From an uncultured Collinsella sp. (GTDB lineage Bacteria; Actinomycetota; Coriobacteriia; Coriobacteriales; Coriobacteriaceae), in assembly GCA_958453935.1 (NCBI GenBank), contig CAUDZT010000014.1, positions 1 through 38,505 on the forward strand: DNA of 38,505 nt, in the 5' to 3' direction. Of this stretch, positions 1-9,966 are shown piece by piece. Position 1 is the first letter of the stretch. Each line of letters begins with the position of its first letter. Position numbers and translations under genes: made by a program. Below the pieces are notes generated by a model, which made no database searches, was not told the DNA's origin, and was given only the letters and a program-made list of their open reading frames with translations.

Positions 1-3
1 AAT

Positions 4-31
4 AAAAAAACCGCCCCGTATGGAGCGGTTT
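4..31 (-). terminator. Intrinsic terminator of the homocysteine methyltransferase operon
   Basis: Positions 8-17 and 22-31 form a 10-bp stem (one mismatch) around a 4-nt loop. Read on the minus strand it is followed by a run of seven T. It begins 7 nt after the stop codon at 38-40, so it ends the minus-strand regulator/methyltransferase transcript. Confidence 0.85.
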
Positions 32-37
32 TGCCCT

Positions 38-931
38 TTATATATCGAGCGCCTCGGCCATCGCTGCCGTAGTGATTGCCGTGGTTCCACAGCAACTGCC
101 CACCATTGCGGCACCGGCATGTCTCCATTCGATGCATGCGCGCGCGAAAGCTTCGGGGTTCTCGTGCCATACGGGGCCATCCTGAGTCTGGACCGGATCG
201 CCCACGTTGGGACGCACCGTGACGGGAGTAGTCGCCGATGCAACCATCCTGGGCACCGCCGCGTTCGCGGCCGCAAGCGAACAGCAATTAACACCAACCG
301 AGTTTGCGCCGTGTTTTTCGGCGTACAAAACGGCTGCCTCGATATTGAGGCCATCGCCCAACAGGTCGCCTTTGTCATCAACGACAAAACTCACCAGGAC
401 AGGCATGCCGTCAGCGGCATCTCGAGCGCCGGCAAGCATGGGCTGCAAATTACGGATAGACGTCACCGTCTCGATCAGCAGACCATCAACACCAGCATTG
501 AGTAAGGCGTGCGCCTGTTCGCGCGCAATGCCTCGGATCTCACGAAACTCGGCAGAGTCCTCGGCAAACCACTCAATACCGATCGGACCCATCGAGCCCA
601 GCAGCAGCTGAGGGTGCGCCTGGCGGGCATCGTCGACGGCCCCGCGATTGACCTCCGCCACGGACGGCGCAATCTGGTCGTGCGTGAGGGCATAGCTTGA
701 TGCCTGAAAGGTATTGGTAATGAGTACCTGCGCGCCGGCGGCGACATACAAGCGATGGATACGAGAAACGGTCTGCGGCTCTGCCAGATTCCAAAACGCC
801 GGTGGAATATCGGCGGCATCGTACTCACTCAACAGAACACTGCCCATGGGGCCCTGCGCCAACAAGGTCTCGCTCGACAAGCGGCGCGTAAGTTCCTCGG
901 CACCAAAGCGGTTGTAATAACTCGTATCCAT
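38..931 (-). CDS. Homocysteine S-methyltransferase family protein
   Basis: This 297-residue protein matches the zinc-dependent homocysteine S-methyltransferase (Pfam S-methyl_trans) barrel family, which transfers a methyl group to homocysteine to make methionine. The zinc-ligand segments are visible as VGVNCC (C216-C217) and GSCCGTT (C280-C281), and the N-terminal motif QGPMGSVLL fits the start of the domain. The methyl donor cannot be read from the sequence; S-methylmethionine or a betaine-like compound are options. Length is that of a single-domain enzyme, without the cobalamin domains of MetH. It starts 10 nt after the stop of the metal-dependent regulator, so the two are probably one operon. 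That suggests metal-linked control, but this is inference. Confidence 0.85.
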   Translation of the reverse strand: MDTSYYNRFGAEELTRRLSSETLLAQGPMGSVLLSEYDAADIPPAFWNLAEPQTVSRIHRLYVAAGAQVLITNTFQASSYALTHDQIAPSVAEVNRGAVDDARQAHPQLLLGSMGPIGIEWFAEDSAEFREIRGIAREQAHALLNAGVDGLLIETVTSIRNLQPMLAGARDAADGMPVLVSFVVDDKGDLLGDGLNIEAAVLYAEKHGANSVGVNCCSLAAANAAVPRMVASATTPVTVRPNVGDPVQTQDGPVWHENPEAFARACIEWRHAGAAMVGSCCGTTAITTAAMAEALDI

Positions 932-941
932 ATATATCCCG

Positions 942-1364
942 CTATTCCTCGACGCTGATTCCCTGCTTTTCGAGATAGGCGAGCCAGCGGCTCATCGTGT
1001 CCTCGGATAGCGCATGCTCCATCATGCAGGCCTCGGAATCGGCTCGCTCAAATTCGACACCGAGCTCCTGAACCAAAAACGTGCGGATGAGGCGATGACG
1101 GTACCAGATAGCCGTGCCAACCTCGCGGCCGCGATCGGTCAGGATTACCTTGCCATAGTGCGATTGCTCGACAAGCTCGGATGCCTTGAGCGCCGAAACC
1201 GCTTTATTGACCGATGCCTTGGAGACGCCAAGGCGCTGCGCGATGTCGACCGATCGCACGCCGTTGGTTTCCCCCTCTTCGCTTTCAATGCGAACCATGC
1301 ACTCCAAGTAGTCTTCGTTCGCCACCGTCAGATGTAGTTCGCGCGAGCTATTTGTCGTATCCAT
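942..1364 (-). CDS. Metal-dependent transcriptional regulator, DtxR/MntR family
   Basis: This protein of about 140 residues has an N-terminal winged helix (DIAQRLGVSKASVNKAVSAL) followed by the metal-binding dimerisation domain. Residues typical of MntR are visible: the ExxxDYLE-like segment NEDYLE near the N terminus, a histidine in YRHRLI, and the MMEH segment near the end. There is no C-terminal SH3-like domain, so it resembles short MntR rather than long DtxR. The ATG at 1364 is preferred over an in-frame codon at 1385 because GAAGGGA lies 9 nt upstream. It is divergent from pepT, with a 9-bp-arm palindrome between the two promoters. The metal (Mn, Fe or Zn) cannot be decided. Confidence 0.85.
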   Translation of the reverse strand: MDTTNSSRELHLTVANEDYLECMVRIESEEGETNGVRSVDIAQRLGVSKASVNKAVSALKASELVEQSHYGKVILTDRGREVGTAIWYRHRLIRTFLVQELGVEFERADSEACMMEHALSEDTMSRWLAYLEKQGISVEE

Positions 1365-1395
1365 GATCTTCCGTCCCTTCTGCATTCAATGGCTG

Positions 1396-1446
1396 ATTCT
1401 ACCCCATCCAAGCGTCGCGGTATGCCGTGGCATACCGTGCTAGAGT
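1396..1446. promoter_or_regulatory. Divergent promoter region with central palindrome
   Basis: A perfect inverted repeat, CGGTATGCC-GT-GGCATACCG (1418-1437), lies between the divergent regulator and pepT genes. An extended -10 for pepT (TGCTAGAGT, 1438-1446) begins right after it. A TAGAAT -10 for the minus-strand regulator lies at 1396-1401, which places its -35 in the palindrome. A protein bound there would cover both promoters. Operator function is inferred; the palindrome itself is seen directly. Confidence 0.55.
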
Positions 1447-1484
1447 TCTTGTTGCACACGACGACCAAGATTGGAGCGGTCTTT

Positions 1485-2732
1485 ATGGAAAACACCACCA
1501 CGAACCCCGATGTCCTCGAGCGCTTTTTGCGCTACGTCCAGATCAACACGCAGTCCGAGGATGCAAACTGCGACCAGGTACCCTCGAGCGCCGTTCAGTT
1601 TGACCTTGCCAACGTGCTGGCTGAAGAGCTGCGCGAGCTTGGTGCGGAAGATGCCCACGTGACCGAGCACGCCTATGTCTGCGCGCATATCCCCGCAAGT
1701 GCGGGCGCTGAGGACAAGCCCGCCCTGGGCCTGATCGCCCATCTCGACACCACCGAAGTTGCACCGGGCGCCGGCGTGAAGCCACACATCGTACACTACG
1801 AAGGCGGCGACCTGGTCTGCGGCACGGTTGACGGTAAGCCCGTTGCCATGAGTACTGCCAAGCTTCCCGCCCTGAACGACCTCGCGGGTGAGGACCTGGT
1901 CTGCAGCGATGGCACCACGCTGCTGGGCGCGGACGACAAGGCAGGCGTCGCCGAGATCATGTCGCTTGTCGCGCGTATCGCTCAGGACCCCTCTCTGCCC
2001 CATCCCGCACTCGGCATTTGCTTCTGCCCTGACGAGGAGATCGGTCACGGAGCCGAGCTGTTGGATATCGATACCTTTGGCTGCAAGTACGCCTACACGG
2101 TCGACGGCGGCCCCATCGGCGAGCTGGAGTGGGAGTGCTTTAACGCCGCCGAGGCGACCGTCCGCTTTGAGGGCCAGTCCATCCACCCGGGCGACGCCAA
2201 GGGCCGTATGGTCAACGCAGGCAATCTGTTCTGCGACTTCAACGCGTTGCTCCCCTACGTGCAGCGCCCGGAGTATACGGAAGGCTACGAGGGCTTTTAT
2301 CACCTTGAGGGTGTATCTGCGACCGTCGATCACGCCACAGCGCGCTATATCGTCCGCGACCATGACGCCGCCAAGTTCCAGCAGAAACTCGACCTTATTG
2401 ATGCCGCCGCCTCGATGCTCAACCAGCGTCTGGGTGAGGAGCGCGTGACGGTCGAGATTAAGCAGCAGTATCGAAATATGGCCGAGATCGTTTGTGACTT
2501 TCCCGAGCTTATTGATGTTGCCAAGGAAGCCTACCTTGCCTGCGGCGTTGAGCCCCAAGTGCTGCCGATTCGCGGCGGCACCGACGGCGCGCAGCTGTCG
2601 TTCCGCGGTCTGCCCTGCCCCAACCTTTCCACCGGCGGCTATTGCTACCACGGCGTCAACGAATTCGTCCCGGTCAGTTCGCTCGTCAAGATGACCGACG
2701 TGCTCCAGGAGCTCGTCTCCCGCTTTGCATAA
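1485..2732 (+). CDS. pepT: Peptidase T (tripeptide aminopeptidase)
   Basis: PepT is a cytosolic M20B metallopeptidase that removes the N-terminal residue of tripeptides. The 415-residue length from this ATG fits the family (about 410). Two-zinc site motifs are visible: LIAHLDTTE (H86, D88), TLLGADDKAG (bridging Asp near 150), CPDEEIGHG (E184-E185), the YTVDGGPIGELE segment, SIHPGDAKG, and a late histidine in GYCYHGVNEF. The start at 1485 is preferred to more 5' in-frame codons because TTGGAG (1471-1476) is well spaced and the extended -10 at 1441-1446 would put the upstream codons before the transcript start. It is followed by its own strong terminator, so it is monocistronic. Confidence 0.93.
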   Translation: MENTTTNPDVLERFLRYVQINTQSEDANCDQVPSSAVQFDLANVLAEELRELGAEDAHVTEHAYVCAHIPASAGAEDKPALGLIAHLDTTEVAPGAGVKPHIVHYEGGDLVCGTVDGKPVAMSTAKLPALNDLAGEDLVCSDGTTLLGADDKAGVAEIMSLVARIAQDPSLPHPALGICFCPDEEIGHGAELLDIDTFGCKYAYTVDGGPIGELEWECFNAAEATVRFEGQSIHPGDAKGRMVNAGNLFCDFNALLPYVQRPEYTEGYEGFYHLEGVSATVDHATARYIVRDHDAAKFQQKLDLIDAAASMLNQRLGEERVTVEIKQQYRNMAEIVCDFPELIDVAKEAYLACGVEPQVLPIRGGTDGAQLSFRGLPCPNLSTGGYCYHGVNEFVPVSSLVKMTDVLQELVSRFA

Positions 2733-2761
2733 GCCTGGCTGCACAAGTCCAAAAGACGAAT

Positions 2762-2795
2762 CGCCCCGTCCTCAACCGAGAACGGGGCGGTTTTT
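2762..2795 (+). terminator. Intrinsic terminator of pepT
   Basis: An 8-bp GC-rich stem (CGCCCCGT at 2762-2769 with ACGGGGCG at 2782-2789) is followed by GTTTTT. It lies 30 nt after the pepT stop on the same strand. Confidence 0.9.
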
Positions 2796-2834
2796 GATAC
2801 AAGGGGAGTAGTCAACATCGCAGGTTGAGCCAAC

Positions 2835-2983
2835 GTCAGCGAGCGACGTCCAAGGCGAACAAGTTGGCATGAAAAAGGCAGGGCATTGACCTTCTGGTCA
2901 TGCCCTGCCTTTTGAATGACAAATTGTCGCCTTGGGCGGCGCGCAGCGTCGAGCCGTTACGGCGTTTGGTAAAACGCCGTAAC
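2835..2983 (+). repeat. Structured intergenic repeat, copy A (type I)
   Basis: First of four copies of a roughly 148-nt element. Outer helix: 2843-2858 with 2927-2942 (14 Watson-Crick pairs, one U-G, one A-G). Middle helix: TGGCAT with ATGACA. Apical stem: 2873-2886 with 2900-2913, then a bulged T, GACC, loop TTCT, GGTC. A linker with CAGCGTCGAGC leads to a 3' hairpin of 12 bp (2956-2967 with 2972-2983). The last base directly abuts the stop codon (2984-2986) of the convergent LCP gene. No T-run follows. The wobble pair favours plus-strand RNA. Function is unknown. Confidence 0.85.
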
Positions 2984-4219
2984 TTAGTAGTTGGCTTCGT
3001 AGCCGTTGCCGTCGCCGGTGGGCTCTTCGTAGTAGTCCGAATCGCTCGAATCGCTTGAGCCATCGGAATCGTCAGAGCTGACCGATGAGGTTGCGGTACC
3101 GTTTGCGTAGTCGTCAGACGTGTTGTTGTTCAGGTCGCCGATCGTAGAGCTGGAACCGTCGGAAAGACCCATGGTGTTGGGACCCTTGGGATCCTTGCCG
3201 GCATCGACGCGCTCCATCATTTCCTTGAGCTCGTCCTCGTAGACAAAGACGTAGCTCACACCGTCGATCATGGTGCTGTCGTCGGCGTACGAGGGCAGGT
3301 TGGCCGAGTAGATACCGTCGACATCCATACCGCGCATGGCATTGACCGTAGCCACGATATCCTGAACGCTCATATCGGTTACGAGCATATCGGACAGCGA
3401 ATTAACCAGGCCAAAGATCTTCGTGGCATCGAAGTTATTGAGAATCTGGTTGGCAAGGGCGCCAAGCACCTGACGCTGGTGGCGCATGCGCGTGTAATCG
3501 CCGTCGGCATAGGTGTAGCGGCAGCGGGCATAGGTAAGGGCGGTGGCACCGTCCATATGCTGCTGGCCAGCGGTAATCTTAATATCCAGGTGCTCGGGGT
3601 CGTCAACATCATCGGTTGCGTTAATGTCGATACCGCCAACCGAATCAATCAGCGCCTGCATACCGTCGAAGCTGACCTCGGCATAGTGGGAGATCTGAAC
3701 ACCGCACAGCTCGTTGACCGCCTCGACCATGGCCTCGGCGCCGCCAACGGTATGGCAGGCGTTGATCTTCATGGTCTCGCCCTTGTACTCGACCTTGGTG
3801 TCGCGCGGAACGGAAATGAGCGTCGCCTGCTTTTGCGTGGGGTCGATGCGAGCCAGGATAATCGAGTCGGCACGATACGTATCCTCGCCCGGACGGCCGT
3901 CGGTGCCAAGAAGCAGCACGTAGAACGGATCCTTTGCCTCATCGGTGTCAACCAGAACCCGACGCAGATTGTCGGTAATGACATTAGAATCGCCGAGCTT
4001 GCCCATAATGGTGGCAAACCACAGGCCGGCAGCGGTAGTGGCACTCAGCAGCACGCCAAGCACGACAATGAGCGCGACGTGACGAATCGTGTGGCTACGG
4101 CGGCGTTGACGAGCGCGCTCGGAATAGCGAGCCACGTTATCGCGACTGTAGATCTTGGCCTGCGCACCAGTTGAGGGTCTTCGGGTGGTGGTATCCGCGA
4201 GGGGCTTTTTATTAAACAT
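2984..4219 (-). CDS. LytR-CpsA-Psr (LCP) family cell-envelope ligase
   Basis: LCP proteins attach undecaprenyl-linked glycopolymers to peptidoglycan on the outer face of the membrane. This 411-residue protein has a short basic cytoplasmic tail, one transmembrane helix (about residues 47-68) and an LCP domain with the pyrophosphate-binding motifs LLGTDGRPGE, YRADSIILARID, ISVPRDTKV and YTRMRHQRQVL. The last 50 residues are a low-complexity Ser/Asp/Gly tail that is probably disordered. The ATG at 4219 is chosen over an in-frame TTG at 4225. It begins 12 nt after the murA stop, so it is probably cotranscribed with murA. The substrate polymer cannot be told. Confidence 0.9.
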   Translation of the reverse strand: MFNKKPLADTTTRRPSTGAQAKIYSRDNVARYSERARQRRRSHTIRHVALIVVLGVLLSATTAAGLWFATIMGKLGDSNVITDNLRRVLVDTDEAKDPFYVLLLGTDGRPGEDTYRADSIILARIDPTQKQATLISVPRDTKVEYKGETMKINACHTVGGAEAMVEAVNELCGVQISHYAEVSFDGMQALIDSVGGIDINATDDVDDPEHLDIKITAGQQHMDGATALTYARCRYTYADGDYTRMRHQRQVLGALANQILNNFDATKIFGLVNSLSDMLVTDMSVQDIVATVNAMRGMDVDGIYSANLPSYADDSTMIDGVSYVFVYEDELKEMMERVDAGKDPKGPNTMGLSDGSSSTIGDLNNNTSDDYANGTATSSVSSDDSDGSSDSSDSDYYEEPTGDGNGYEANY

Positions 4220-4231
4220 AGGCAACCTGTA

Positions 4232-5515
4232 TTAGTAGATGACGGGATCGGGGACGGTAGCATGCTCGACATGCGCGCCAAGCGCCTGCAGCTTTTCGAC
4301 AAACTGCTCGTAGCCGCGCTTGATGTGATGGATAGCCGAAACCTCGGTCGTCCCGTCGGCGATCAAGCCCGCTACGACGAGGGCCGCTCCGCCGCGCAGA
4401 TCGGGCGAGGTAACCTGTGCACCCGAGAAGCCCTTGACGCCATGAATCATGGCATGATGGCTCTCGATACGAATGTCGGCACCCATGCGCACCAGCTCAG
4501 AGGCAAACATAAAGCGATTCTCGAAGATGTTTTCGGTAATAACGGAACTGCCGTCGGCAAGGGCGGAGAGCACCATAATCTGCGCCTGCATGTCGGTCGG
4601 GAAACCGGGGAACGGAAGCGTCTGGATGTCGACCGGCTTGATACGCTCGGCACGGTTCACATGGACGCCATCCTCGACGCGCTCGCAGTCGATACCCATG
4701 AGCTCCATCTTCTTGAGCACCATGCCCAAGTGAATGGGGCAAAAGCCCGTGACATCGACACCGCGATCGTCGGCCATCAACGCACCGGCAACGATAAAGG
4801 TACCGGCCTCGATGCGGTCGCCCACCACGCGATGGGTAACGGGATGGAGCTCTTCCACGCCTTCGATAGTCACGACGGGCGTACCGGCGCCAACAATCTT
4901 GGCGCCCATTTCGTTGAGCATGTTGGCGAGATCGACGATCTCGGGCTCGCGGGCGGCATTGTCGATAACCGTGGTGCCCTGTGCGCGCACAGAGGCCATG
5001 ATGAGGTTCTCGGTCGCACCGACGCTGGCGAACTCGAGCGTGACGGTGGTACCGCGCAGACCTTGGGGCGCATTTGCGTTGATGTAACCGTGGGCGGTAT
5101 CGAACTCAACGCCCAGGGCCTCAAGACCAAGAATGTGCATATCGATCTTGCGAGCACCCAGGTTGCAGCCGCCCGGCATGGCGATCTTGGCGCGATGGAA
5201 GCGACCCAGCAGGGGTCCCATGACGGCGGTGGAAGCACGCATCTTGGCAACGAGCTCGTAGGGGGCCTCCCAAGAATCGGCCTGAGAGGTATCGATCTCG
5301 AGCGTGTGCTCGTCGAGAACATCGATCGTAGCGCCCATGCCCTTGAGCACCTTGCCCATCACGTGGACATCGGAAATATCGGGCACGTTCTGCAGCGTCG
5401 TCTTGCCCGGCGCCAGAAGCGTTGCCGCCATGAGTTTGAGCGCGGAGTTCTTGGCGCCCGAGACGGGCACGGAGCCTCCGATGGCATGGCCACCCTCAAC
5501 GCGGATAATATCCAA
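4232..5515 (-). CDS. murA: UDP-N-acetylglucosamine 1-carboxyvinyltransferase
   Basis: MurA adds enolpyruvate from PEP to UDP-GlcNAc, the first committed step of peptidoglycan synthesis, in the cytoplasm. At 427 residues the length is normal. The N-terminal SGAKNSALK (K22) and the loop PGGCNLGARKID with the active-site cysteine C117 are present, so the usual fosfomycin target residue is intact. The start codon is TTG (5513-5515), with AAAGGG just upstream. The gene begins only 13 nt after the T-tract of an intrinsic terminator behind the ATP synthase operon. Its transcription therefore depends on readthrough or on a promoter I could not identify. The LCP gene follows 12 nt downstream. Confidence 0.95.
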   Translation of the reverse strand: MDIIRVEGGHAIGGSVPVSGAKNSALKLMAATLLAPGKTTLQNVPDISDVHVMGKVLKGMGATIDVLDEHTLEIDTSQADSWEAPYELVAKMRASTAVMGPLLGRFHRAKIAMPGGCNLGARKIDMHILGLEALGVEFDTAHGYINANAPQGLRGTTVTLEFASVGATENLIMASVRAQGTTVIDNAAREPEIVDLANMLNEMGAKIVGAGTPVVTIEGVEELHPVTHRVVGDRIEAGTFIVAGALMADDRGVDVTGFCPIHLGMVLKKMELMGIDCERVEDGVHVNRAERIKPVDIQTLPFPGFPTDMQAQIMVLSALADGSSVITENIFENRFMFASELVRMGADIRIESHHAMIHGVKGFSGAQVTSPDLRGGAALVVAGLIADGTTEVSAIHHIKRGYEQFVEKLQALGAHVEHATVPDPVIY

Positions 5516-5528
5516 GGTCTACCCTTTC

Positions 5529-5567
5529 AAAAAGCATGCCCGGGGTGGCTGGGCCATCCCGGGCATG
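5529..5567 (-). terminator. Intrinsic terminator behind atpC, just before murA
   Basis: The arms 5535-5549 and 5553-5567 pair over 15 positions (one mismatch) around a 3-nt loop. On the minus strand they are followed by CTTTTT (5529-5534). It should end the ATP synthase transcript. Its T-run ends 13 nt before the murA TTG start. Confidence 0.85.
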
Positions 5568-5603
5568 ATGTGTTCGCAAATGGTCGAACGTTAAATCGTT
5601 TGA

Positions 5604-5996
5604 CTATTGGGCAAGCTTGAGCTTACACCATGCGATTTCATTATAGAGGTAGGCGCGGCGTGCATCATCCTCCGACAAATTACCCAGCTTCTCTTCAAAA
5701 CCTTGAATATCAGCTTTAAGCTTGTCGGCATCGACGGTCGCCAGATCGCAAGCGCGCTCGGCGAGAACGGTCACGACATCGTCCGCAACCTGGGCATAGC
5801 CGCCGGCCACGGCAAACGTGTGGTCGACAGTGCCCATGGCCTTATCGGAAACGCGAACGTAACCGCGGTCGATCGTGCAGATCTCGCTGGAGTGAGCAGG
5901 CAGAATGCCAAACTCGCCATCCGTGGACGGAATCGACACAAACGCAGCGTCGCCCTCATAGGCGCAGCTCACGGGGCACACGATGCGGATACGCAT
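5604..5996 (-). CDS. atpC: F-type ATP synthase epsilon subunit
   Basis: Epsilon is part of the F1 central stalk and inhibits ATP hydrolysis. The 130-residue protein has the N-terminal beta-sandwich (CPVSCAYEGDAAFVSIPS, DGEFGILPAHS) and a short C-terminal helical hairpin region. It is the last gene of the operon, starting 3 nt after the atpD stop codon, and is followed by an intrinsic terminator. Confidence 0.95.
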   Translation of the reverse strand: MRIRIVCPVSCAYEGDAAFVSIPSTDGEFGILPAHSSEICTIDRGYVRVSDKAMGTVDHTFAVAGGYAQVADDVVTVLAERACDLATVDADKLKADIQGFEEKLGNLSEDDARRAYLYNEIAWCKLKLAQ

Positions 5997-5999
5997 AAC

Positions 6000-7453
<1,454 letters not shown>

Positions 7454-7454
<1 letters not shown>

Positions 7455-8362
7455 TACTGTTCCTCCAATGCTGAGGCTCCGCCGACGATCTCGTTAATCT
7501 CGGTCGTGATCGAAGCCTGGCGCACGCGACTATACGTGCGGGTAAGGGTCGAGATGATCGCGGTGGCGTTTTCCGTCGCGGAGTGCATGGCCTTGCGGCG
7601 TGCACCCTGCTCGGCAGCCGCCGAATCGATCAGGGCCTGGTAGATGACCGTCAGGATATAAGACGGCACAAGCTTGCCGAGAACATGCTCGGGAGAAGGC
7701 ACGAACTCGAACGTGGACGAGATGCGCTTAGGGGCGTCGGTCTCGTTCTTACGCGGACCGTGGGCCATAGCGATCATCTCGGGGTCGAGCGGCAACAGAT
7801 GCTCAACGCGAAGCTCCTGATCCACGCGGTTCTTTGCGTGGTGGTAGACAAGCTCGACACGGTCAAGCTCACCGGCACGATACGCATCGCAGATATGAGA
7901 GGAGATCATGCGGGCCTGATTGAAATCGGGCTCAGAGGAGTTGCCCTCAAAGTGCATGACGACGTTTGCGCGGTCACGGAAATACGTGGCCGGCTTACGC
8001 CCGCACGCGATGATCTCGCACTCGATGCCGTCGTTCGCCCAAGAAGCGGCGAGCTTTTCGGCCGTGCGCTCCACCGTCGTATTGAAACCGCCGGCAAGGC
8101 CGCGGTCCGAGGCAATAACGACAATCAGGCCATGCTTGACGCTCTCATGCTTCTGCAGCATGGGATCGGTGCCCGAACAGGAGGCGTCGCCGGCGACCGT
8201 CAACATGACGTCGGTCAGCGCCTCCTTATAGGGCTCGGCCTGCTTGGAGCGATCGAGGGCACGACGGATCTTGGCCGTAGAGACCATCTCCATCGTGCGC
8301 GTGATCTGCTTGGTCGTGGTAACCGAGGAGATTCGCTTCTTAATGTCGCGAAGGTTGGCCAT
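7454..8362 (-). CDS. atpG: F-type ATP synthase gamma subunit
   Basis: Gamma is the rotating coiled-coil shaft of F1. The 302-residue protein has the conserved N-terminal helix (LRDIKKRISSVTTTKQITRTMEMV, here only cited by its ends LRDIKKRI and TMEMVS), the central SDRGLAGGFNT segment and the C-terminal helix ENATAII...QASITTEINEIVGGA. It lies between atpA (5-nt gap) and atpD (TAATG overlap). Confidence 0.97.
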
Positions 8363-8367
8363 GGGGC

Positions 8368-9966
8368 TTAGTTCTCCTCTGATCCAGAAACATCCGAATG
8401 GTGCTTGGCCATGAACTGCTGCTTGAAGTCGCCGATGACGCGCAAGAGCTCAGCCTTGGTGTCATCATCGATCTTCTTGGCGCGAACCTTGTCGAGCAGC
8501 GAGCCAAAGCCATTGTCCATGTACTCGATGAGCTCGGCACGGAAAGGCAGCACGTCGGCGATCTCCAGGTCATCCAGGAAGCCCTCATTGCCAGCGAACA
8601 GCGTAACGATCTGCTCGCCAACCTCAAACGGCTTGTAACGCGGCTGCTTCAGGAGCTCGGTCATGCGAGCACCATGGGTCAGCTGCTTCTGAGTAGCCTC
8701 GTCGAGGTCGGAGCCGAACTGCGTAAAGCCAGCGAGCTCCTGGTACGAAGCGAGGTCCAGGCGAAGGTTGCCGGCAACCTGCTTCATAGCCTTGGTCTGC
8801 GCATCGCCACCGACGCGGGACACGGAGATGCCCACGTCGACTGCCGGGCGCTGACCCTGGAAGAAGAGCTCGGACTGCAGGTAGATCTGACCATCGGTAA
8901 TGGAAATGACGTTGGTCGGAATGTAGGCCGAGACGTCGCCGTCCTGGGTCTCGATGATCGGCAGTGCCGTCATGGAGCCGTAACCGTTCTTCTTGGACAT
9001 CTTGACGGCACGCTCGAGCAGACGAGAGTGCAGGTAGAAGATGTCGCCAGGATAGGCCTCGCGTCCGGGCGGACGATGCAGCGTCAGCGACATCTGACGG
9101 TAGGCCACAGCCTGCTTGGACAGGTCGTCGTAGATGACGAGCACGTGGCCGCCGGGGTTGGTCTCGCTGGCGGGCTTGCCGTCCTCGCCGTTGTACATGA
9201 AGAACTCGCCGATAGCGGCACCGGCCATAGGCGCGATGTACTGCATAGGGGCGGAATCGGCAGCGGTGGCCGAAACGATGATGGTGTAGTCGAGCGCACC
9301 GTGCTGAGCGAGGGTCTCGCGGATGTTGGCAACCGTGGAGGCCTTCTGGCCGATGGCGACATAGATGCAGACCATGCCCTTGCCGCGCTGGTTGAGGATA
9401 GCGTCGATGGCGATGGCGGTCTTACCGGTCTTACGGTCGCCGATGATGAGCTCACGCTGACCGCGGCCAATAGGCACCATGGAGTCGATAGCGAGCAGAC
9501 CGGTCTGAACCGGCTCGCACACCGGGGTACGATCGATGACGCCGGGAGCCTTGAACTCGATGGGGCGACGGTGCGTGGCGACGATGTCGCCCAGGCCGTC
9601 GATGGGCTGGCCGAGCGGATTGACGACGCGGCCGAGCATGGCACGGCTCACGGGGATATCCATAATGCGGCCAGTGGTGCGGCACTCGTCGCCTTCCTTG
9701 ATGGAGTCGACGGCACCGAACAGAACGGCGCCGACCTCGTCACGGTCAAGGTTCTGGGCAAGGCCGAAGACGGTCTCACCGGTATCGGAGCTCTTGAACT
9801 CCAGAAGCTCGCCTGCCATGGCACTCTTGAGGCCGGAGACGCGCGCGATGCCGTCGCCTACCTCGTCGACCGTTGAAACCTCATGCGTATCGACCGTCGC
9901 GGAGAGGCTCGTGAGCTGCTCCTGCAGTTTCTTGGCGATATCCTGGGCATTGAGGGTTTCGGACAT
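8368..9966 (-). CDS. atpA: F-type ATP synthase alpha subunit
   Basis: This is the non-catalytic nucleotide-binding subunit of F1, 532 residues. The P-loop GDRKTGKTAIAID and the segments VDVGISVSRVGGDAQ and LVIYDDLSKQAVAYR are present. The start ATG overlaps the atpH stop as TAATG. The C-terminal tail after KQQFMAKHH is short. Length and motifs are normal. Confidence 0.98.
   Translation of the reverse strand: MSETLNAQDIAKKLQEQLTSLSATVDTHEVSTVDEVGDGIARVSGLKSAMAGELLEFKSSDTGETVFGLAQNLDRDEVGAVLFGAVDSIKEGDECRTTGRIMDIPVSRAMLGRVVNPLGQPIDGLGDIVATHRRPIEFKAPGVIDRTPVCEPVQTGLLAIDSMVPIGRGQRELIIGDRKTGKTAIAIDAILNQRGKGMVCIYVAIGQKASTVANIRETLAQHGALDYTIIVSATAADSAPMQYIAPMAGAAIGEFFMYNGEDGKPASETNPGGHVLVIYDDLSKQAVAYRQMSLTLHRPPGREAYPGDIFYLHSRLLERAVKMSKKNGYGSMTALPIIETQDGDVSAYIPTNVISITDGQIYLQSELFFQGQRPAVDVGISVSRVGGDAQTKAMKQVAGNLRLDLASYQELAGFTQFGSDLDEATQKQLTHGARMTELLKQPRYKPFEVGEQIVTLFAGNEGFLDDLEIADVLPFRAELIEYMDNGFGSLLDKVRAKKIDDDTKAELLRVIGDFKQQFMAKHHSDVSGSEEN

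Noticed and set aside
2956..2983. The 3' hairpin of repeat copies A, B and D as an ordinary intrinsic terminator.
   Set aside because: No U-tract follows on either strand, and the hairpin is part of a larger conserved fold. A role in 3' ends remains possible, but not as a canonical terminator.
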